From Spirochaetia bacterium (lineage in GTDB: Bacteria; Spirochaetota; Spirochaetia; Treponematales; Breznakiellaceae): a stretch of 64,000 nucleotides of DNA. Below the pieces are notes generated by a model. It made no database searches. It was not told the DNA's origin and was given only the letters and a program-made list of their open reading frames with translations. The position numbers and the translations under genes are program-made. Below are positions 17,927 to 26,131 of this stretch, piece by piece. The stretch is taken from positions 1-64,000 of the forward strand of contig BNUX01000004.1 in NCBI GenBank assembly GCA_025997675.1. Reading direction: 5' to 3'. Numbering within the stretch: the first letter of the stretch is position 1; every line of letters begins with the position of its first letter.

Positions 17927-19033
17927 TTATTCTCCTTTAATTATACGCTCAAGAAGCCCCGGCTCTATGGAGGACGCCGAAACCAGTTCCGCTCCATTAC
18001 CGGAGGGAACCACAAAGGTAAGTTTGCCGGCCTTCTTTTTCTTATCCCCCGAAAGGGCCCGCATGAAAATCTCCGTGTCCCCTATTGCCGGATGGGGGGC
18101 GGCGGTCTCGTACCCATACCGGCTTAAGATGTCCGTAATTTCCCGGGCCCGGCATTTGGAAGTGATCCCCAGGGCAAGCCCCAGTTTGCAGGCTTGGACC
18201 ATGCCCCAGGCCACCGCCTCACCGTGGGAGAGCGTTCCCAAACCGGCCGCCGATTCCAGGGCATGACCAAAGGTATGGCCCAGGTTGAGCAGCGCCCGTC
18301 CAGCCCCAGTTTCTTTGGGGTCCGCCTCCACAATCCGGCCCTTCACCAGGACGGCCCGTTCGATGAGTTCCGCAAGGAAGGGCGGGGTGGGGGTAGGAAT
18401 ACGGCGCAGAGCAAAAATGTCCCGCATAAAGGGCTCCAGGGCTTTCACCTTTTCCAGGGTTTCCTGGTTGTCCAGTATCGCCGTCTTAATTAGTTCCGCC
18501 ATGCCGGACTTCCATTCACCCGGGGGCAGGGTTTGAAGCGTATCCAGGGGCATATAGACCAGGGGGGAAGGGAAAAAGGTCCCCGCCAGATTTTTCATGC
18601 CGAAAAGGTCAAACCCGGTCTTTCCCCCCAGGGCGGCGTCCACCATGCCCAGGAGTGTGGTGGAAATAAGGCACAGCCGGGCGCCCCGCATGTACACCGA
18701 GGCGGCAAAGGCGGTCATGTCAGTGACGGCCCCGCCGCCTATGCCGATAAAAAGCCCGTCCCGTCCCAGTCCCGCTTCCTTCGCCGCACGGAGTATCTGC
18801 TCCACCGACTGCCAGGTCTTGTGCTCTTCCCCGGCTAAGAGGGTACAGCGGGGGGTAAGCCGGCTGTACCGCTCTTGGCGTGCTATGTTGCAGGCGATGC
18901 GCTCAGTGTTCCGGTCGCAGACCAGAAGGCACGGGGCGTCCCCCGCATCCTTCAAAATGTCATCTATTCGGGGAACCTCCGGTTGAATCCGTACCCGGGA
19001 GACGGTGGCCTCAAAGGTAAAATTGTAATCCAT
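17927..19033 (-). CDS. aroB: 3-dehydroquinate synthase
   Basis: A 368-residue NAD-dependent sugar-phosphate cyclase, second step of the shikimate pathway. Motifs: GEEHKTWQSVEQIL (about 68-81), GIGGGAVTDMTAF (NAD site, about 97-109), TTLLGMVDAALGGKTGFD, KNLAGTFFPS, SGMAELIKTA, and the zinc ligands in LNLGHTFGHALE (about 249-260). A classical AroB reaction is likely; the GGKTGFD sequence varies at the position often Asn. It is isolated from the rest of the aro pathway inside a polysaccharide operon, preceded by the operon's only long gap. Confidence 0.88.
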   Translation of the reverse strand: MDYNFTFEATVSRVRIQPEVPRIDDILKDAGDAPCLLVCDRNTERIACNIARQERYSRLTPRCTLLAGEEHKTWQSVEQILRAAKEAGLGRDGLFIGIGGGAVTDMTAFAASVYMRGARLCLISTTLLGMVDAALGGKTGFDLFGMKNLAGTFFPSPLVYMPLDTLQTLPPGEWKSGMAELIKTAILDNQETLEKVKALEPFMRDIFALRRIPTPTPPFLAELIERAVLVKGRIVEADPKETGAGRALLNLGHTFGHALESAAGLGTLSHGEAVAWGMVQACKLGLALGITSKCRAREITDILSRYGYETAAPHPAIGDTEIFMRALSGDKKKKAGKLTFVVPSGNGAELVSASSIEPGLLERIIKGE

Positions 19034-19052
19034 GGAAACCTGGTGTCAGGGC

Positions 19053-19104
19053 AAAAAAAGACCTTCTCCGGCCTATATCCGGAAAAAATACAAAAAGAGA
19101 AGGT
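19053..19104 (-). terminator. Possible internal terminator upstream of aroB
   Basis: Read on the minus strand, ACCTTCTC (19097-19104) and GAGAAGGT (19061-19068) form an 8-bp stem around a 28-nt loop, followed by C and seven T residues (19053-19059). A smaller CCGG...CCGG stem can form in the loop. The loop is long for an intrinsic terminator. It lies in the only gap over 35 bp (19034-19202) of the 22-kb operon. Confidence 0.45.
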
Positions 19105-19202
19105 ATGGAACATCCGACAGAGCATAGACAGCCGAAACATGTTCTATGATGCCAAATGTTCGTCCATATTCCGAATAATATACCGTGGGAAAATGAAAAA
19201 AA

Positions 19203-20057
19203 CTAGTCCGAAAGGTTCAAGATACAGGATTCAACGAAATTGAAGAGCTTCGACCGGAGCATGAAGCCGGGAATTGGCGCCCCGGAAAGAAAGGTTTTCC
19301 AGAGTTCCAAAAAATGCCCCGCCTCCCGGCGATCCAGGGGGAGCTGTTTCCCGGCCAGCGTGGATTCGCTGTTTTTGTCCCGCAGTACCTGCTGACCGGC
19401 AAATACGATGCGCAAATCGGTGAGAATATCCTTCTGTATCCGGGCCATGAATACCACGCCCCCGCCGGATTCGTCAACGGACGGGACGTTCGCCGGGCAT
19501 TGCCCGGCGAACTTTTTGTAGAGTGAATACTGCCATTCTTCCAGGGGGATGCGGATGCGGGTGAGCAATTCCTGGGGCTGCAAAGCCGGGGGGCCGGGCA
19601 GGGCGGAAAACCGGGAGGCGGAAACCCAGCGTGTTTCGTAGGCGGTCCGCAGTTCATACCGGGCGTCCAGGGCAATCAGGGGGGCGGCGGTGTCCTGGCG
19701 GCGGACGGGGTTACAAATATTGCCTCCAATAGTGATGAGGTTCCGTACCGGGGGGTTGGCGATGTTTGACAGGCTTTGGGTCAGGACCTCGGGTACGGTC
19801 TTCCCCAGACGGATGATCTCGCTTAACTTAACCATAGCGCCGATTTCCAGGTACCGCTCGGTACGGGTAATCCGGTGAAGCTCCCCCAGCCGTTCCAGGG
19901 AAAGGATATTTTGAGGGAGTTTGAAGATATGTTTCCCCTGGTTTCGTAACAATTCCGCTCCCCCGGCGAAGGGGACGGCATTGGGGAAGCGGTTCCAGGC
20001 GGAGAACAGTTCCGGCAGGGCGGCGGGGAAAAATACCTGGTTATGCAGATCGGCCAT
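19203..20057 (-). CDS. Molybdenum hydroxylase FAD-binding subunit (xanthine dehydrogenase family)
   Basis: A 284-residue FAD subunit that passes electrons from the Fe-S subunit onward. Start taken at ATG 20057 (MADLHNQVFFPAAL), where the family begins. Flavin motifs PFAGGAELL (near residue 28), ITIGGNICNPVRRQDTAAPLIALDA (about 104-128) and a CO-dehydrogenase-flavoprotein C-terminal region are present. It overlaps the 2Fe-2S gene by 17 bp. The C-terminus contains ESCIL, encoded by a 15-mer shared with the unrelated heptose gene at 3539. Confidence 0.85.
   Translation of the reverse strand: MADLHNQVFFPAALPELFSAWNRFPNAVPFAGGAELLRNQGKHIFKLPQNILSLERLGELHRITRTERYLEIGAMVKLSEIIRLGKTVPEVLTQSLSNIANPPVRNLITIGGNICNPVRRQDTAAPLIALDARYELRTAYETRWVSASRFSALPGPPALQPQELLTRIRIPLEEWQYSLYKKFAGQCPANVPSVDESGGGVVFMARIQKDILTDLRIVFAGQQVLRDKNSESTLAGKQLPLDRREAGHFLELWKTFLSGAPIPGFMLRSKLFNFVESCILNLSD
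19218..19232. repeat. Third copy of the CAAGATACAGGATTC repeat
   Basis: The 15-mer CAAGATACAGGATTC here is identical to 3539-3553. It lies near the 3' end of the FAD-subunit gene and encodes part of its C-terminal ESCIL peptide, followed by NLSD. Confidence 0.7.
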
Positions 20058-20526
20058 ATAATCTCCGCTGCCGGATATCCGAGGTGGCCAAAACACCCGC
20101 TACCAGGCTGTCAGGTTCGGTACAACGGCACTTGATGCCCTTGAAGGCAAGGAGGATCTCCTCACGGGTGGGACGGAGGTTCCTGCTTAGTAGGGTTTCC
20201 ACGGCGAGGATCTTCCCGGCGTCACAGTACCCGCAGTTTTCCACCCCGGATTGGGAAAAGCCCTCCCGGATATCCTGGTATTCATCGGTCTCTGAGAAGG
20301 CCTCAATGGTGATGATTTCGCTGCCCCGGATACGGAAGGCGGGGATGAGGCAGGAGGGAACCACCTTGCCGTTAAAGATCACCGAGCAGGCCCCACAAAC
20401 ACCGCTGAGGCAGCCCGCCTTGGCCCCAAGGAGCTTGAAGTGGTTCCGTAAAATGTCGATGAGGCGGCTTGACGCATCGGCTTTTACCACTACGTCTTCG
20501 CCGTTCAGGATAAAGCCCAGGGTCAT
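20041..20526 (-). CDS. Molybdenum hydroxylase 2Fe-2S subunit
   Basis: A 161-residue electron-transfer subunit with two clusters. The plant-ferredoxin-type site uses Cys 39, 44, 47 and 59; the helical second site uses Cys 98, 101, 133 and 135 (CGYC and KCRC). All eight ligands are in place and the length is normal. It overlaps the large-subunit stop by 4 bp and the FAD gene by 17 bp, so the trio is translationally coupled. Confidence 0.93.
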   Translation of the reverse strand: MTLGFILNGEDVVVKADASSRLIDILRNHFKLLGAKAGCLSGVCGACSVIFNGKVVPSCLIPAFRIRGSEIITIEAFSETDEYQDIREGFSQSGVENCGYCDAGKILAVETLLSRNLRPTREEILLAFKGIKCRCTEPDSLVAGVLATSDIRQRRLYGRSA

Positions 20527-22604
20527 GGCGCTGCCTCCGGTTTACGAACCGCTTCCCACACATCCCGGGGGGTGAGGGGGATTTTTTCAAAGGGATAATC
20601 CATAGCCTGGGACACCGCCTGTACATAGGCTGCGGGGATGCAGCTGAAGGGCAGTTCCTCGATGCCCTTGGCCTTTACCGTATCGTTCCATATAAAGTCA
20701 ATGGTAATGGGCGGAATGTCCTGGGGGCTGGGGATGTCGTAATCGTAGATGTGCCCCAGGGGAATCCGGCCGTCCGCATAGGCAAGCTGTTCCCGGGAAG
20801 CCCAGCCCAGTGCCTGGATAGCCGAAAGTTTCAGGGAACGCCGGGCACGGGCCTCGGAAAGGATCTTGCCGGCGTCAATGCCAAGCCATACGCCGCGGAT
20901 CTTCGGGATATATTCAATTGGGTCTATTTCCACTTCCACCACCGCCGAAGCGGAACTGAGCAGGGCAAGGGACCGGGGGTCAAAAGGTTTGGCCTCCCAG
21001 TTCTGCATTAGTGCGGGATGGTAGGAACTATGGACCGTTATGGGCAGGGGGTCCCGAAAACGCTGGTCCCGGATATCCAGGCAGGCCTTTTCCACCAGCT
21101 TTGTAAGGATGCTTATGTTGCGGGACAGAGTATCGGGCCCCGAATCGGGAACGCCGCAAGTGGAGGCACATACGATACGTATCGCGGAGGCCTCCACAGA
21201 AAGGCTTTCTGCGGCGATGTTTCGCCAGATATTGAAGTCCGTATCCTTAGCGGGGACTATGCTGGTCCTGATTTCGAGGATGCCGTCCTTGTCCAGGGTA
21301 GCGTCCACCGAATAGGTTTCCGTGCTGTACAGAAACCCGCTTCCCTGGTAGGCGCAGGCGATGCCGATACCCCGGAAGGCTTCCGGGGAACTTTTCAAGT
21401 TCCCTTGATGGTCCCCTTCTTCCCGGCGGCGGGAGCGGAGGAGTTCGTAGGAGGCCCATTTGCGGTGATAGTCGCTCATGGAGGCGGCGGTATCCGTCAA
21501 GGCGTCCAGGGGTACCGGCTCCTTGACGGGGGCGCCGATGGGCAGGGTTTTTTGCCGAGCCCCGGAATTGTTCTTCCGCCATTCCGCCGGGTCCTGCCCC
21601 AGGGTGTCGGCAATGCGGGAAACCTGCCGTTCCATAGCGAAAAAGCCCGGGGAGAGGCCGAAGCCCGCAAAGGGTCCCGCCGGGGGAAGGTTGGTTTTGA
21701 CTGCGGAAGCTTTGATGTGTATGTTCCGGTGCTTGTAGCAGCCCAAGGCGCCCAGGCAGAGGCGGTCCAGGATTTCGTCGGTAAAAACGCTCATGGCGCC
21801 CATGTCCAAGCGTGCATGGACTTTTGTGGCGAGGAGGTGACCCTCCCCATCCAGGGCGCTGGAAATGCGGACTTCCGTGGCGTTCCGCTTGGGGGAATAC
21901 CGGAAATCATCCTCACGGGTCAGGATGAGGCGCACCGGCTTTTTGGTGAGCCAGCTTCCCAGGGCGGCATGACAGGCCGTCAAAGAGGGGTACCAGAGTT
22001 TGCCGTCCAGGGGAAGGCCGCCGTACACCGGCTCTACCGACACCGCTTCCGCATCGATGTTCAACACCCCGGCTACGGAATTGCGGACGTGAAAGGGCCA
22101 TTGGGTTGCCGTATGGATCAACAGGGTATCATCGGCGGAATACTCCGCGATGGCGCCTGTCGGTTCCGAATACCAGTGTTCCTGGATGCCGGTTTTGTAG
22201 GTTCCGCTTACCACGGATGCGGCTTCCGCAAAGATGGCGTCGGTATCTTCGCCTATGCGTATATCCCGGCGGGCAAAAATATCCTCCCCGGGAGACTCTT
22301 CTTCCGCGTCCACCCGGCATTGGGCGGCAAAATCTTCCAGCCGCGATTCATCGGGACCAGTTAGGATAGCCACGGGCTGGCCGAAGTAGGAAAGTTCATC
22401 CGCTGCCAGGATGGGGACGGGGAGGTCCGCCAGTTCGTTTTTTCCGGGGATGTCCTCCGCCCGGATCAGGGTATAGGAGGGGGGCATGTGGGGGCAGGTG
22501 ACGGATAAGAGCCTGCCCCCGGATACCGTTGAACGGATGGTCACCCCATGGAGGGCGCCCCGGATCATTATGTCTGATACAAAACGCGGCCGTTCTTTCA
22601 CCAT
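20523..22604 (-). CDS. Molybdenum hydroxylase large (molybdopterin-binding) subunit, xanthine dehydrogenase family
   Basis: A 693-residue catalytic subunit, shorter than the usual 750-800. The N-terminal a/b hammerhead (DELSYFGQPVAILTG, about 68-82), GGLPLDGKLWYPSLTA, PFAGFGLSPGFFAMERQ (in place of the common FRGFG) and the C-terminal KGIEELPFSCIPAAYVQAV, where the active-site Glu is expected, are visible. The start overlaps the stop of the aminotransferase gene, tying this metabolic enzyme to the polysaccharide operon. The substrate could be a purine or another N-heterocycle or aldehyde. No XdhC-type maturation gene is adjacent. Confidence 0.85.
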   Translation of the reverse strand: MVKERPRFVSDIMIRGALHGVTIRSTVSGGRLLSVTCPHMPPSYTLIRAEDIPGKNELADLPVPILAADELSYFGQPVAILTGPDESRLEDFAAQCRVDAEEESPGEDIFARRDIRIGEDTDAIFAEAASVVSGTYKTGIQEHWYSEPTGAIAEYSADDTLLIHTATQWPFHVRNSVAGVLNIDAEAVSVEPVYGGLPLDGKLWYPSLTACHAALGSWLTKKPVRLILTREDDFRYSPKRNATEVRISSALDGEGHLLATKVHARLDMGAMSVFTDEILDRLCLGALGCYKHRNIHIKASAVKTNLPPAGPFAGFGLSPGFFAMERQVSRIADTLGQDPAEWRKNNSGARQKTLPIGAPVKEPVPLDALTDTAASMSDYHRKWASYELLRSRRREEGDHQGNLKSSPEAFRGIGIACAYQGSGFLYSTETYSVDATLDKDGILEIRTSIVPAKDTDFNIWRNIAAESLSVEASAIRIVCASTCGVPDSGPDTLSRNISILTKLVEKACLDIRDQRFRDPLPITVHSSYHPALMQNWEAKPFDPRSLALLSSASAVVEVEIDPIEYIPKIRGVWLGIDAGKILSEARARRSLKLSAIQALGWASREQLAYADGRIPLGHIYDYDIPSPQDIPPITIDFIWNDTVKAKGIEELPFSCIPAAYVQAVSQAMDYPFEKIPLTPRDVWEAVRKPEAAP

Positions 22605-23851
22605 TATTCCTGCGAAACTTCTTTAACGGCGGCGATGACCCGGTCAATCCGGGACTCACCCATGCCGGGCCAGATGGGGAGGGAGATGACCCCCGCAAAC
22701 CGTTGCAGCGACTCGGGAAAATCCTCCGGGTCGAGCCCCTGCCGTTTCCGGTAATAGGGCATGATGTGCAGGGGGATAAAGTGTACCGATACCCCGATGC
22801 CCCTGTTTTGCAGTCCCTCAATTACAGTATTCCGGGAAAGGGGGGGATTTGCAACCAGGGGATAGAGATGCCAGGCATTCCCCACGCCCGAAGGGGGCAG
22901 GGTGAAGCGTTCATCCCCGGCAAAGGCGGCGTTGTACCGGGCGGCAATGTGCTGCCGTTCTTCCAAAAACTGCCAAGCGCGTTGTAGCTGGACCCTCCCC
23001 AGGGCGGCGAGGATGTCCGGCAGGTTATACTTAAACCCCGGCTCCACCACTTCGTAATACCAGGAGGCTTTGCTTTCCGTATAGCGGTTCCACACCGCCC
23101 GGTCAATGCCGTGGGACCGCATGATGGAGATACGCGCCGCCAGTTCCCTGTCCCTGGTTGCCACCATGCCCCCCTCGCCTGAGGTAATGGTCTTGGTCGC
23201 ATAGAAGGAAAAGACCCCGGCATCCCCCAGGGTTCCCGCAAACTCGCCGCTTTCTGTCCGGGAAGGGAATGCGTGGGCGGCGTCCTCGATCACCTTGACC
23301 CCATAGCGGCGGGCAATGTCCATGATGGCGTTCATATCGCAGGGGAGGCCGCCGTAGTGGACCGGGAGTACCGCCTTTGGCTTACCCTTAGGGCCGAAAC
23401 CACCCCGGGTGCCGGACTTTAGTCCATTGGACCCTAGTCCACCGTATGCGGGTAAGCCACGGGATAGGCGGTCCAGGGTCCGCTCCAGGGCCGCCGGGTC
23501 CATCAGGAAGCTGCCGGGCGCCACATCCACAAAGACCACCTCGGCGCCCAGGTAGCGGGCCACTTCGGCGGTGGAGGTGAAGGTGAGGGAGGGGACCAGC
23601 ACGGTATCGCCGGGGCCGGCGCCAGAGGCTTCCAGGGCAAGGTGGAGGCCGGAGGTCGCGGAGTTCACCGCCAGGCAAAAGAGGGGTTCCCTGGGGCTTT
23701 GTAAAAAGTCCGCAAACTCCCCCTCAAAAGCCAGCGCCTCTTGCCCCGTGGTAAGCCAACCGGAGCGGAGTACCCGTAAAACCGCCTCTTCCTCCTCTTT
23801 CCCGATAAAAGGGCGGTGGAAGGGGATGTCGCCGGCAGCATCAATACCCAT
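22604..23851 (-). CDS. DegT/DnrJ/EryC1-family sugar aminotransferase
   Basis: A 415-residue PLP enzyme, probably aminating a UDP-4-keto-6-deoxy sugar. Start taken at ATG 23851 (MGIDAAGDIPFHRPFIG), where the family starts; the longer frame would lie within the upstream gene. FSFYATKTITSGEGGM holds the PLP lysine; LRSGWLTTG and VIEDAAHAFPS are family signatures. An extra glycine-rich insert (near residues 160-185) is unusual. It overlaps the 4,6-dehydratase gene by 11 bp, the normal partner of such an enzyme. Confidence 0.9.
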   Translation of the reverse strand: MGIDAAGDIPFHRPFIGKEEEEAVLRVLRSGWLTTGQEALAFEGEFADFLQSPREPLFCLAVNSATSGLHLALEASGAGPGDTVLVPSLTFTSTAEVARYLGAEVVFVDVAPGSFLMDPAALERTLDRLSRGLPAYGGLGSNGLKSGTRGGFGPKGKPKAVLPVHYGGLPCDMNAIMDIARRYGVKVIEDAAHAFPSRTESGEFAGTLGDAGVFSFYATKTITSGEGGMVATRDRELAARISIMRSHGIDRAVWNRYTESKASWYYEVVEPGFKYNLPDILAALGRVQLQRAWQFLEERQHIAARYNAAFAGDERFTLPPSGVGNAWHLYPLVANPPLSRNTVIEGLQNRGIGVSVHFIPLHIMPYYRKRQGLDPEDFPESLQRFAGVISLPIWPGMGESRIDRVIAAVKEVSQE

Positions 23852-25370
23852 GCACTGTCTCTTGTACCGCACCTTGGGCAAGGCGTAGCGGCATAAGGCT
23901 GGGAATGGCGTCTTCCAGGATTTCCCGGAGAAGGGCGGTGTCCCGGTATTGTTCGGGACGGGAGGGGTCAAAACGGACCACGGGGCTGAGCTTTTCCAGT
24001 AAGTCCTCCGGGGCTACCGTGGAGGGCCGGGTCCGTTCCACCCGGCGTATCCGGGGGAATTCGGTGTCCAGAGGAGTCTCGTCCCGGCCCCAGAGGTCCT
24101 CGTCCAGCCGCTCGCCGGGGCGGAGGCCTATGTATTCGATCTTGATGTCCTCTTCCGGCTCAAAGCCGTAGAAGCGGATCATCTGTTCCGCCATGTCCCG
24201 GATGCGTATCGGCTCCCCCATGTCCAGGAGGTAGAGATTGCCGCTCAGACCTACGCCGCCGGCCTTGAGGACCAGGGAACAGGCTTCGGGGATGGTCATG
24301 AAGTAGCGGCGCATCTCCGGGTGGGTGATGGTGACCGGGCCGCCCTTCTCAATCTGCTTCTGGAAAAGGGGCATGATGGAACCACGGGACCCCAGGACGT
24401 TGCCGAACCGTACCACCATGTAGTTGATCCCCGCCGCCGCCTTTTCCGCCGCCTCAAGTACCAGCCGTTCGCAGAGGTACTTCGATGCGCCGTACACCGA
24501 CACCGGGTCCACCGCCTTGTCGGTGGTGATAAGGACGAAGCGCTTTACCCCGTTATGCCGGGCGGCGTTTATTAAGTTGTCGGTACCGAAGAAGTTGTTC
24601 TCCACGGCAGCTACGGCGTTTTCCTCCATCATAGGCACGTGCTTGTAGGCCGCGGCGTGGAAGATCACGTCCGCCTTGAGCCGGGCCAGGATGAAGTCCA
24701 TGTATTCCCGGTCTTTAAGGTCCCCGATGATGGGGATAAGGGTGGTCTTTTCGCCCACCCCCTCTTCCTGGAGGAGTCGTAATTCCCGGTCTATCTGATA
24801 GATGGAGTTTTCCCCGTGCCCAAACAGGTAGAGCCGGGATACCCCGCCGGAAAGGAGCTGCCGGCAGAGTTCGCTGCCGATGGAGCCCCCCGCGCCGGTT
24901 ACGAGGACCCGCTTGCCCCGGAGGTATGCCAGGCTCTCCTTCAGGTTCACCGCCACCGGGGTACGGCCCAGGAGGTCCTGGGGGTCAATGGAACGGGTCT
25001 GTATAAGATGTGCATCCCCCCCGTCGATACTCTGGGACATCCCCGGCAGTATCCGTATCCGTACGAAACCCGCCCGCTTGAGGATGTTGTAGATTTCCTT
25101 AAGGTATTCCTTGGAAGCGCCGGGCAGGGCGATGATAGCCTCGTCTGCGGGGTTCATCCGCAGGAGCCGGGCCACGTCCTTGATGGGCCCCAGCACGGGG
25201 ATGCCGTCGATTTTGCGGCCAATGGTGTCCGGGTCATCGTCCAGAAAGGCGACCAGTTCCCCGAAAATAGCCTTGGTCCTGATTTCGTTTGCCAGGGCCT
25301 GCCCCGCAAACCCCGCCCCGATAATGTACAGGCGTCCCGGTTGTGAACTAAAGTTCGTTTTTGTGCTCAT
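23841..25370 (-). CDS. Nucleotide-sugar 4,6-dehydratase, FlaA1/CapD-like, without membrane helices
   Basis: A 509-residue protein. Residues 12-115 are a Rossmann-like domain (YIIGAGFAGQALANEI); residues about 150-430 are the SDR dehydratase (VLVTGAGGSIGSELCRQLL; HAAAYKHVPMME; TTDKAVDPVSVYGASKYLCE; VRFGNVLGSRGS). The four N-terminal membrane helices of WbpM/CapD are missing, so it should be soluble. The catalytic position reads VYGASK, with Tyr, whereas large WbpM-type enzymes usually have Met. It supplies the 4-keto sugar to the adjacent aminotransferase. Confidence 0.87.
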   Translation of the reverse strand: MSTKTNFSSQPGRLYIIGAGFAGQALANEIRTKAIFGELVAFLDDDPDTIGRKIDGIPVLGPIKDVARLLRMNPADEAIIALPGASKEYLKEIYNILKRAGFVRIRILPGMSQSIDGGDAHLIQTRSIDPQDLLGRTPVAVNLKESLAYLRGKRVLVTGAGGSIGSELCRQLLSGGVSRLYLFGHGENSIYQIDRELRLLQEEGVGEKTTLIPIIGDLKDREYMDFILARLKADVIFHAAAYKHVPMMEENAVAAVENNFFGTDNLINAARHNGVKRFVLITTDKAVDPVSVYGASKYLCERLVLEAAEKAAAGINYMVVRFGNVLGSRGSIMPLFQKQIEKGGPVTITHPEMRRYFMTIPEACSLVLKAGGVGLSGNLYLLDMGEPIRIRDMAEQMIRFYGFEPEEDIKIEYIGLRPGERLDEDLWGRDETPLDTEFPRIRRVERTRPSTVAPEDLLEKLSPVVRFDPSRPEQYRDTALLREILEDAIPSLMPLRLAQGAVQETVHGY

Positions 25371-25381
25371 ACATCCTGCCG

Positions 25382-25906
25382 CTAGCTCGGCCTTCCAATG
25401 ACCTCGAAAGCCAAATCAATGGCAAAGGTATCGTCATACAGGTCCAGCTTCACCTTTGCCCTCCCTTTTCTTTTATCGACCTTTATTATCCTTCCCTCAA
25501 GCCCCATTAAGGGCCCTTCCATCACCACGATACGGGCATTTTCGTTGAAATAGACCTTCGACACCCCCGCAATGGGGCCGACTTTCCTGATAAAGTGCAT
25601 CACCACCTCCAGGTCCCCGTACTCCAGGGGGCGGATGTCCTGGTTGGATCTGAGGAAGCGGTAAAACCCGTCGGTGGTGCGGAAGGACCAATGGTAGTTG
25701 AGCATCGTATCCTCATCGTCAAGTTCAATAAAAATATACCCCGGAAAGATTCCCGGACAGGTATGGATAATCTTGCCCCTTCTTCGAATATCAACTTCCC
25801 GCTTGGGGAAATAGATTTTCAGGTCGATGTCCGGGTGCAGGGCCTTAAAAAGCCTGATGTACTTCTCTTCGCCCCGGGTTTTTACCATCACCGCGTAATA
25901 TTTCAT
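25382..25906 (-). CDS. NusG-family processive antiterminator (LoaP/RfaH-type)
   Basis: A 174-residue NusG paralogue. The NGN domain covers about residues 1-110 (YYAVMVKTRGEEKYIRLF at 3-20; PGIFPGYIFIEL at about 50-61), followed by a KOW domain (MEGPLMGLEGRIIKVDKRKG, about 130-149). Paralogues at the head of long polysaccharide operons (UpxY, LoaP, RfaH; known families) suppress termination in the genes that follow. That fits here: about 20 genes and 22 kb lie downstream. It overlaps a 56-codon ORF by ATGA. Confidence 0.92.
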   Translation of the reverse strand: MKYYAVMVKTRGEEKYIRLFKALHPDIDLKIYFPKREVDIRRRGKIIHTCPGIFPGYIFIELDDEDTMLNYHWSFRTTDGFYRFLRSNQDIRPLEYGDLEVVMHFIRKVGPIAGVSKVYFNENARIVVMEGPLMGLEGRIIKVDKRKGRAKVKLDLYDDTFAIDLAFEVIGRPS

Positions 25907-26073
25907 TGAAGGCTAGGGTAGCATGATTCTGTTTCAGAATCTAGTAATCCTGACTTTTCCAGATACTCTTTTTCCTTTATTCTTGCTATTCTTGCGTACT
26001 CTTTTTTTCTTTCCTCATACTCTTTCATCATATCTTCCCATTCTTTTATTTTCATCGCTTCCAGTTCGGTCAT
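25903..26073 (-). CDS. Small charged helical protein upstream of the antiterminator gene
   Basis: A 56-residue ORF (MTELEAMKIKEWEDMMKEYE..., ending ESCYPSLQ) with a good AAGGAG ribosome site 7 nt before ATG 26073. The stop overlaps the antiterminator start as ATGA, indicating coupled translation. Residues 1-38 are rich in Glu and Lys and should form one long helix or coiled coil. It is the first ORF after the promoter at 26103-26131. It may be a true small protein or a leader peptide controlling antiterminator translation. No family was recognised. Confidence 0.6.
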   Translation of the reverse strand: MTELEAMKIKEWEDMMKEYEERKKEYARIARIKEKEYLEKSGLLDSETESCYPSLQ

Positions 26074-26102
26074 ATTTTTTCTCCTTATTCGTCATGTTAT
26101 CC

Positions 26103-26131
26103 AGTATATCACAAAAAAGGCGGAGTGGCAA
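26103..26131 (-). promoter_or_regulatory. Promoter of the polysaccharide operon
   Basis: Minus strand -35 TTGCCA (26126-26131), exactly 17-bp spacer, -10 TATACT (26103-26108). It gives a short leader of about 23 nt to the 56-codon ORF. The -35 falls in the loop of the preceding gene's terminator, so the two signals are interleaved. Confidence 0.7.

Noticed and set aside
17927-19033. 2-epi-5-epi-valiolone synthase or another cyclase instead of AroB
   Set aside because: Zinc ligands and the main DHQ-synthase motifs are intact. One variable position alone does not support a different reaction.
21018-22364. 448-codon plus-strand frame opposite the molybdenum hydroxylase gene
   Set aside because: The minus-strand gene has clear family motifs; the opposite frame is a by-product of GC-rich codons and has no recognisable domain.
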